54,555 nt of DNA. It comes from Caldilineaceae bacterium. Its GTDB lineage: Bacteria; Chloroflexota; Anaerolineae; Caldilineales; Caldilineaceae. The stretch's first letter is position 1. Every line of letters starts with the position of its first letter. The stretch is taken from the NCBI GenBank assembly GCA_026989655.1, contig JALSIX010000107.1, positions 1-54,555 of the forward strand, given 5' to 3'. A program made the translations under genes and the position numbers. Shown here piece by piece: positions 49,162 through 54,555 of the stretch. Below the pieces are notes generated by a model. That model was not told where the DNA came from and ran no database searches. It worked only from the letters and a program-made list of their open reading frames with translations.

Positions 49162-50190
49162 TCAACGGCTCAGCCAGAGGACCAGGGTCGAGAGCAGGCC
49201 GGCCTGGATGGCGGCCGACGCGGTGCGTCGTACCAGCTCCCGGGCCTGCTCCGGCGAGATGGGCTCATCCGCATGGCCGGTGAAGGCCCGGAGGAAGGAG
49301 GGCAGCGTCCCCAACACCAACAGGCTTCCCAGGGGCAGCCGCTGGAAGGCCACGGCCAGGACCAGGACCAGATAGGCAAAGGTGCCCAGAAGGGCCGCCA
49401 CATCCCGGGCCCTTCGGGTTCCCAGGACCACCACCAGGGTCCGCTTGCGCAGGCGCCAGTCCCGACGCCAGCTGAGGAAGCCGTAGCTGAGCAGGCTCAG
49501 CCAGCCCAGGATACCGGGAGGGACCAAACCGATGAGGGCCATGGCGTTCAGGGTGGCCGTCTGGCCGTAGAAGGCCGCCCATCCAGGCAACAGGCCCAAG
49601 CCCACCAGGACCGCCAGCTCGTCCACCACCCACCACCGAGGCCCGTAACGGATGGGGGGCAACAGGTAGAAGGAGAGAGAGACCAGGCTCAGGAAGGCGA
49701 AGAAGCCCATGGGCCAGCCAGCCAGCAGGACCAGCCAGATCTGGGCCAGCGTGAACACCGAGAGGCCGATGGCCGCCAGCTCCAGGACGGTGCGGGGCCG
49801 ACAGTAGCCATCCCGCAGCAGGTGGAACCCGTCCCAGATGGGGAAGGACCCCGAGATCACCGGCAGCGGGGTGGCGTCCATGGCCGGGCCGCCCAGGCCC
49901 AGCCAACGCCGGTGGTCCAGGTAATAGCTGAGGAAGTGGAAGCTCAGAGCCAGGGAGAGCTGGGCCAGAAAGGCCAGCCCGCCCACCCAGATGTCAAACC
50001 GCCCCTGGGACCACCACGCCAGGGCCGCGGCCCAGGCCACCGGCATGAGCAGGGCCAGGGTGGCCGGAAGCCTGCCCAGCCGAGCCACCAAGAGGCTCAG
50101 ATGGACGGTGCTGGGAGCCGTGGATGCAGTGGAATGGGCAGGGTGGAGGACCGCAGGTTCCTTCCCCGCGGTGGTGGCGTCGTCGACCAT
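49162..50190 (-). CDS. UbiA-family prenyltransferase-like membrane protein
   Basis: A 342-residue protein with about eight membrane helices. The second UbiA signature is recognisable (SWRRDWRLRKRTLVVVLGTRRARD, like the D..D..aGKRTLxVxLG block). The first signature is degraded: SYYLDHRRW stands where NDxxDxxxD normally binds the prenyl diphosphate-Mg2+. This resembles divergent MenA-like proteins and may have altered or lost activity. AAGGAG precedes the ATG at 50190, and a promoter with extended -10 lies at 50243-50214. The product pathway cannot be set from context. Confidence 0.72.
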   Translation of the reverse strand: MVDDATTAGKEPAVLHPAHSTASTAPSTVHLSLLVARLGRLPATLALLMPVAWAAALAWWSQGRFDIWVGGLAFLAQLSLALSFHFLSYYLDHRRWLGLGGPAMDATPLPVISGSFPIWDGFHLLRDGYCRPRTVLELAAIGLSVFTLAQIWLVLLAGWPMGFFAFLSLVSLSFYLLPPIRYGPRWWVVDELAVLVGLGLLPGWAAFYGQTATLNAMALIGLVPPGILGWLSLLSYGFLSWRRDWRLRKRTLVVVLGTRRARDVAALLGTFAYLVLVLAVAFQRLPLGSLLVLGTLPSFLRAFTGHADEPISPEQARELVRRTASAAIQAGLLSTLVLWLSR

Positions 50191-50213
50191 GGTACGCTCC
50201 TTGCCGTTTTACA

Positions 50214-50243
50214 AGTATAGCACCCGCCAGGAGCCTGCGTCAA
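50214..50243 (-). promoter_or_regulatory. Promoter for the UbiA-like gene
   Basis: TTGACG (50243-50238), 18-bp spacer, TATACT (50219-50214) with TGC directly before it (extended -10), on the minus strand. The start would be near 50207, leaving a leader of about 17 nt. Confidence 0.75.
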
Positions 50244-50328
50244 AGAAAATCCACCACCGGGGGGCTTGGCGAGGTGGGCAAGGCGTGGAGGCCCCCGGCC
50301 CTGTCCTCCACGGGGAAGCGGCCGGGGA

Positions 50329-51873
50329 TCAGAGCCGGCGTTGGAACCGCATCCACGCGCCCAGGACGCGCTGGATCCAGGGGGTGAGCCGGGAGCGGTT
50401 GTAGAGGTCCGCGGCTCGGCGCAGGGCCCCAACCCGGGTGGGATAGGGGTGGATGGTGTCGGCCACGGTCTTCAGACCCACGCCGGCCCGCATGGCCAGC
50501 ACCAGCTCGCCCAGGATCTCCCCGGCATGGCTGGAGACCACCGTCGCGCCCAGGATCCGGTCCGTGCCTCGTTGGGTATGGATCTGGACGAATCCCTGGG
50601 TCTCCCCTTCGGTCACCGCCCGATCGACCTCGGCCCAGGGAACCCGGTAGGTGTCGAGCTCCATGCCCTGGGCCCGGGCCTGGCGAGGATGGAGGCCCAC
50701 GTGGCCGATCTCCGGATCCGTGTAGGTGACCCGGGGGACGAGGAGGCGGTCCACGGTGGCCTTGGGCCCGGGGAAGAGCGCGTTGCGCAGGACCAGCCGG
50801 GCCGAGGCGTCCGCGGCGTGGGTGAACGGATGGTCCAGGGCCACGTCCCCTGCGGCGTAGATGCGGGGGTTGCTGGTGCGCAGGGTGTTGTCCACCGCGA
50901 TCCGCCCGCCCTCACAGCGCACACCGGCTGCCTCCAGCCCCAGGTCCTGGACGTTGGGAACCCGCCCGGCGGCCACCAGGAGCGCGTCCACGGTCTGGCT
51001 GCGGGGCTGGCCCCGGATCCGGTAGCGGATATGTTTGCCCTGGGGCCCTGCGTGCACCGCCTCCACGGTGGCCTCCAGGCACAGCTCCACCCCCTCTTCG
51101 GCCAGGGAACGGGCCACCAGGTCCGCGGCCTCCGGATCCTCCCTGGGGAGGATCCGAGGCCCGATCTCCAACAGCGTGACCTGGGTCCCCAGCCGTTGGA
51201 AGGCCTGGGCCAGCTCGCAGCCGATGGGCCCAGCGCCGATGATCGCCAGCCGGGAGGGCTGCTCCCGGATGTCGAAGAGGGTCTCGTTGGTGAGGTAACC
51301 TGCATCGGCCAGGCCGGGGATGGGGGGAATCCAGGGCCGAGAGCCCGTGGCGATGAGCGCGCGGGCGAACCGCAGGACCTGGCCGCCCACCTCCACCGCG
51401 TCGGCCGCCACAAAGCGGGCCCTGCCGAAGAAGAGGTCCACTCCCAGGGCCGCGTATCGCTGGGCGGAATCGTGGGGGCTGAGCCGCGCCCGGGCCTCGC
51501 ACACGTGGGCCATCACCTGGGCGAAGTCCACCTTGGGCGGCTGGGTGTGGACGCCGAAACGGGAGGCCCGTCGTACGGCGGCCGCGGCCCGGGCCGCGCG
51601 GATCAACGCCTTGGAGGGCACGCATCCCACGTTCAGGCAGTCGCCGCCCAGGCGGTGGCACTCGATCAGGGCCACCTGGGCTCCCAGGGCTGCAGCGCCG
51701 GCCGCGGCCACCAGGCCCGCGGCCCCCCCACCCACGATCACCAGGTTGTACCGGCCCTTGGGAGGGGGGTTGCACCAGCCCGATGGGCATACGTTCGCCA
51801 GCCAGCGGACTGTGGCCTGCTGGCCCGGATCCGAGAGGTGGGTCGGCTCAGGCGGAGGAGAGGTAGTGGCCAT
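50329..51873 (-). CDS. FAD-dependent pyridine nucleotide-disulfide oxidoreductase (MerA/Lpd-like)
   Basis: A 514-residue flavoprotein. After a 40-residue extension come the FAD motif YNLVIVGGGAAGLVAAAGA, the redox disulfide GGDCLNVGCVPSKAL (Cys79, Cys84), the NAD(P) motif LAIIGAGPIGCELAQAF, AAGDVALDHPF and a dimerisation domain ending HPYPTRVGALRRAADLYNRS. This matches the mercuric-reductase-like subgroup, but there is no N-terminal metal-binding domain and no C-terminal Cys pair (the tail ends WMRFQRRL), so mercury reduction is unlikely. Typical partners such as a DedA-type membrane protein are not here. Start at 51873 by comparison of the N terminus. Confidence 0.86.
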   Translation of the reverse strand: MATTSPPPEPTHLSDPGQQATVRWLANVCPSGWCNPPPKGRYNLVIVGGGAAGLVAAAGAAALGAQVALIECHRLGGDCLNVGCVPSKALIRAARAAAAVRRASRFGVHTQPPKVDFAQVMAHVCEARARLSPHDSAQRYAALGVDLFFGRARFVAADAVEVGGQVLRFARALIATGSRPWIPPIPGLADAGYLTNETLFDIREQPSRLAIIGAGPIGCELAQAFQRLGTQVTLLEIGPRILPREDPEAADLVARSLAEEGVELCLEATVEAVHAGPQGKHIRYRIRGQPRSQTVDALLVAAGRVPNVQDLGLEAAGVRCEGGRIAVDNTLRTSNPRIYAAGDVALDHPFTHAADASARLVLRNALFPGPKATVDRLLVPRVTYTDPEIGHVGLHPRQARAQGMELDTYRVPWAEVDRAVTEGETQGFVQIHTQRGTDRILGATVVSSHAGEILGELVLAMRAGVGLKTVADTIHPYPTRVGALRRAADLYNRSRLTPWIQRVLGAWMRFQRRL

Positions 51874-52083
51874 GGGGCAAGATCCCTCGGTCGATGGGCT
51901 CGGAATGGACAGGGGCGGTGGCCGGCCTGTTCCAGCGGCCCGGCCATGATGTGCCGCCCGCCGTCGTGCCTGCCAGGAGGCGCTCTCCACGCTGGAGGCC
52001 AGGATACCAGGGAGGAGAAGCCCGATCTGTAAGCGAGGATCCTTGGCCTGGCAGGAAGGCCGACACCGGACCCGCAGGCCAGG

Positions 52084-52935
52084 TCAAGCCCGGTGACCAC
52101 CGTCCGGCCGGATCTCCCACAGCTCCACCACCCGGTCCGAGGGGAAGCCGGTGGGGTCGAAGTCATCCGTCTCCCGGGCCTGGCAGCCCACCCGAGCGAA
52201 GAGCTCCTCCATGGTGCGGGAGGAATGGTGCTGGGCCTCGCCCAGGGTGTGGTAGAGGTAGACCGCGGAGGGCAGGATGGCCGGATAGCCCATCTCGTAG
52301 AGGGCGTAGGCCAGGCCCTCTTCCCGGAGGCGCGGCAGGAACTCCCCTTCCCCTTGGCGGATGGCCCGGCCCCGGTGGGTCACCTCCACATGGAAGCGGA
52401 AGGCGAAGTGGTCCCGCAGATAGCCCTGCTCCACCAGGAAAGCCCCCAGACGCTCCAGGGCGGCCTGCAGCTGGCGGAAGTCCGCTTCCGTTTCCAGCCT
52501 GGGCGGCAGATCCAGGGCCAGGCGCTCTTCCAGGAGACGGTAGAAACGTTGACCCACCGCCACCGCGAAGCCCCGGCGGGCCTGGGCCAGGCGCTCTGGG
52601 TCCGGGAGATGGCTGGCCAGCTTCTCGTACGCGGAGCGGTAGAAGGCGTAGGAGAGGGCGTCGAACTCCCCGGAGCGGATGCCCTCCAGGCGGGTCCGGT
52701 CCGCGAAGCCCTGGACCAGGTCGGCCCGGGCCTCCCGGCGGTAGACCCGGGTCAGGTACTCCTCCGCCAGGACCTGGACCGGGGCCAGGTGGGTCGGGTC
52801 GTCCTGGAGGGCGCGCCATTCGGCCAGGATGGCCTGGGACATCCAGTCCAGGAAGGGGACGCCCATGGGCCACCAGGCCTGGTAGTCGGGGTAGGGATGG
52901 GCGGCGACGACGCTGGCCAGGGTGGGTGCGGTCAT
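52084..52935 (-). CDS. Conserved protein of unknown function
   Basis: A 283-residue soluble protein that I cannot place. It is rich in Arg, Glu and aromatic residues, with segments such as MGVPFLDWMSQAILAEWRAL (about 30-49), GEFDALSYAFYRSAYEKLASH and HFAFRFHVEVTHRGRAI, and a C-terminal stretch containing GCQARETDDFDP. No signal peptide, membrane helix or nucleotide motif. AAAGGA stands ahead of the ATG at 52935, and a TATAAT box (53059-53054, minus) lies about 120 bp upstream. It stands alone between the oxidoreductase gene and the second 110-bp repeat. Confidence 0.65.
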   Translation of the reverse strand: MTAPTLASVVAAHPYPDYQAWWPMGVPFLDWMSQAILAEWRALQDDPTHLAPVQVLAEEYLTRVYRREARADLVQGFADRTRLEGIRSGEFDALSYAFYRSAYEKLASHLPDPERLAQARRGFAVAVGQRFYRLLEERLALDLPPRLETEADFRQLQAALERLGAFLVEQGYLRDHFAFRFHVEVTHRGRAIRQGEGEFLPRLREEGLAYALYEMGYPAILPSAVYLYHTLGEAQHHSSRTMEELFARVGCQARETDDFDPTGFPSDRVVELWEIRPDGGHRA

Positions 52936-53110
52936 GGCTGGATCCTTTCTCGGGCGGGAGGGGCGGGCGGCGAAGGAGCCGAGGATGGAAAGTCGAAGCA
53001 GGGAAAATGCTGTCGAAAACGGAAGAGCGGACGTCTCTGCGGCGTCCGCTCTCATTATACACGATGGGCTGCTCCTGGCGCAGGCCAGGGACCAGAAAGC
53101 CATGACCAGT

Positions 53111-53220
53111 AATTCAGGATTTTAGCCAAACGGAGGAGTGAGCGTCCTCCGATGCGGCATCGCCCCTCTGGGATCGGCATCTGAGGATGCCGACTCCGCT
53201 ACGAATTCGTGAACTGCTGA
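53111..53220. repeat. 110-bp dispersed palindromic repeat, copy 2
   Basis: Second copy of the element at 88-197, same orientation, four mismatches by hand alignment, with the same internal hairpins. It lies between the convergent-free ends of the genes at 52084-52935 and 53271-54555 (both minus), upstream of the former. Outside the 110 bp the flanks of the two copies are unrelated, which defines the element ends. Confidence 0.8.
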
Positions 53221-53234
53221 TGACGGATGGATGC

Positions 53235-53264
53235 CCTCCTGGAAGCCGCGCGGCTTCCAGGAGG
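53235..53264 (-). terminator. 30-nt perfect palindrome, probable terminator
   Basis: CCTCCTGGAAGCCGC (53235-53249) followed directly by its complement (53250-53264). It lies 6 bases beyond the stop of the minus-strand gene at 53271 and has no U-tract, like the palindrome at 719-752. Confidence 0.7.
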
Positions 53265-53270
53265 ATTCCT

Positions 53271-54555
53271 TCACCTTCGCCGCAGGTAGGGCTGGCAGCT
53301 CTGGTCCGAACAGTGGACCAGCTTCAGGTCGCCCGCGCTCTCGTCGTAGTAGACGAAGATGGGCAGGCCGTCCGCGCCGACGGTGAGGGACGTGTGTCGG
53401 GGGCCGCCGCCGACCACTGCCTGGCCGTTGAGCGACGTGTCGGTGCAGATCAGGTCGCGACAGAAGCCCATGTAGACCCGGTTGCCTGTGTTCCAGCCGA
53501 AGGCGATCAGGGCCTGGCCGTTGGGGCCCACCGTGACCGAGAAGCCCTGGAACTGGGGACCGAGGCTGCCCATGGAAGCGATCGTGTCCGTCGTGGCTGT
53601 GGAGCAGGTACTGCTGGTGCAGTGGGTCACCAGCGCCTGGGACGCGGAGCCGGCCTGGGTTGCCTTAGCGTAGGCGATCACCGGGTAGTCGTCCATGAGC
53701 ACGGTGATGGAGGTCCACAGACCCACATCCTCCTCCTGGCCGTTGATGATATCTGTGCCGTCCACCACGCGGATGTTTCTGGAGTTGCAGCTCATGTCGT
53801 TGCAGCGGGCCACTCTCAGATTGCCGGTGGCGGCTTGGTAGTAGCTGATGTAGATGTAGTTGCTGTTGCTGCGCACCACCGAGGAGTATTGGCCCACGTC
53901 GTTTGCGGTATCCACTGACCTGGCGCTTGTTGCGCCGCAGACGGCGTCGTGGCAGCGTGCGATCTTGAGGTAGCCGTTGGTGACGTCGTAGTAGCTGACG
54001 AAGGCATAGCCCTCCTCATCGGTGGTGATGGAGGTCCATCGACCCACGTCGCCGGCACTGTCCATGGTGGTGAGGGTGGCGCTGGTGCAGGCTGTGTTCA
54101 GGCATACAGCCACTTTCAGGTCGCCGTTGGTGCGGTCGTAGTAGCTGATCAGCGGGTAGCCGTCTCTGCCGATGGTGATGGAGGAGTATTCGCCCACGTC
54201 GCCGGCGGAATCCAGGGTGGTTGCGACGCCGCTGGAGCAGGTCATGTCGTCGCAGTGGTAGACCTTCAGGTCGCGGTTGGTGGCGTCGTAGTAGCTGATG
54301 ATGGGCAGGCCGTCCAGGCCGATGATGATGGCCGGATACTGGCCGACGTCTCCCGTGCTGTCCAGGGTGCGGACGATGTAGCCGGCCTGGGGCACGGCGG
54401 CCACCCGGAAACGGTTGCCGCTCAGGGCCAGGCCCTCGCCGGCGCTGTAGGTGGTGTCGTCGTCCACACCGTCCGCGAACCCCGCGGGCACGCCGGTCAG
54501 GTTGTTCCAGTGGACCTGAGCCTGGCCCGAGGTCTGCAACTCGGTCTCGGTGTAG
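53271..54555 (-). CDS. Exported seven-repeat propeller-like protein, 5' end outside window
   Basis: The open frame runs to the window edge (last codons read ...Y-T-E-T-E-L-Q), so the N terminus is missing. About 428 residues are visible. The first part, QVHWNNLTGVPAGFADGVDD followed by DTTYSAGEGLALSG, is the kind of linker found in surface or tail-fibre-like proteins. Seven repeats of 50-60 residues follow, each with DxGxxxSI-type strand, DG-x-P-hydrophobic-ISYYD, LKV and a CX4C pair (for example CDDMTC, CLNTAC, CRDLIC). Seven such units suggest a seven-bladed beta-propeller with a cysteine pair per blade, probably disulfide-bonded outside the cell. Function unknown. Confidence 0.8.
   Translation of the reverse strand, partial: YTETELQTSGQAQVHWNNLTGVPAGFADGVDDDTTYSAGEGLALSGNRFRVAAVPQAGYIVRTLDSTGDVGQYPAIIIGLDGLPIISYYDATNRDLKVYHCDDMTCSSGVATTLDSAGDVGEYSSITIGRDGYPLISYYDRTNGDLKVAVCLNTACTSATLTTMDSAGDVGRWTSITTDEEGYAFVSYYDVTNGYLKIARCHDAVCGATSARSVDTANDVGQYSSVVRSNSNYIYISYYQAATGNLRVARCNDMSCNSRNIRVVDGTDIINGQEEDVGLWTSITVLMDDYPVIAYAKATQAGSASQALVTHCTSSTCSTATTDTIASMGSLGPQFQGFSVTVGPNGQALIAFGWNTGNRVYMGFCRDLICTDTSLNGQAVVGGGPRHTSLTVGADGLPIFVYYDESAGDLKLVHCSDQSCQPYLRRR

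Noticed and set aside
50329-51873. Calling the flavoprotein mercuric reductase (merA)
   Set aside because: The C-terminal vicinal cysteines and N-terminal metal-binding domain are both missing; no mer genes are nearby.

Overview
The window is a dense, GC-rich bacterial chromosome segment. I read it as a thermophilic member of the Chloroflexota; this is inference. The support is proline- and arginine-rich GC codon use, DUF5666-type exported repeat proteins, the dnaX-ybaB-recR order, a CIRCE-controlled groESL operon, sigma70-like promoters, and a fused di-myo-inositol-phosphate solute synthase that is otherwise typical of heat-loving organisms. I see no tRNA, rRNA, CRISPR array or intact insertion sequence.

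Layout. 1-2.6 kb is a lower-GC, scrambled edge. It holds a 110-bp dispersed repeat (second copy at 53.1 kb), a small beta-carbonic-anhydrase-like gene, transposase, DUF4160 and cytochrome c remnants, and one exported protein behind a near-perfect promoter. 2.7-8.3 kb holds the DIPP synthase divergent from a saccharopine-dehydrogenase-like gene, then a membrane-proteolysis group (rhomboid, Clp-fold SDH protease, TrkA-C membrane protein). 8.4-15.7 kb is the most interesting block. It holds a membrane protein, a haem-binding protein, two exported DUF5666-type proteins and a divergent OmpR-type response regulator/histidine kinase pair. Three promoters here share one arrangement: TTAACC half-sites at 11- and 22-bp steps, then 20 bp, then a -10 box.

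15.7-21.7 kb (minus strand) is an activated-methyl-cycle operon (mtnA, LOG-family gene, PfkB kinase, ahcY, metK) behind a SAM-I riboswitch with an enlarged P3 region and a clear terminator. 21.9-27.6 kb (minus) carries scpB, an AmaP-like gene, a cysteine desulfurase, an AI-2E-family exporter and an M19 dipeptidase. 27.9-29.4 kb has two methyltransferases, the first UbiE-like. ilvE (minus) then diverges from a three-gene MacB-like ABC export operon (30.8-35.3 kb) whose permease is an internal tandem duplication.

35.4-46.9 kb is all on the minus strand. In transcription order it is dnaX, ybaB, recR, methylmalonyl-CoA mutase large subunit, a hotdog protein, methylmalonyl-CoA epimerase, a TPR protein, ndk, a STAND/TPR ATPase, groS and groL. 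47-54.6 kb holds a HEAT-like hypothetical protein, a small membrane protein beside a divergent UbiA-family protein, a MerA-like flavin disulfide reductase without the mercury-binding tail, an unknown conserved protein, the second 110-bp repeat, and the 3' part of a large exported protein with seven CX4C-bearing repeats that probably form a seven-bladed propeller.

The best candidate for something undescribed is the two-component regulon at 8.4-15.7 kb. The kinase sensor loop and two putative target products all carry acidic runs, and the operon promoter itself has the same sites. This suggests an autoregulated envelope system responding to cations or phosphate.
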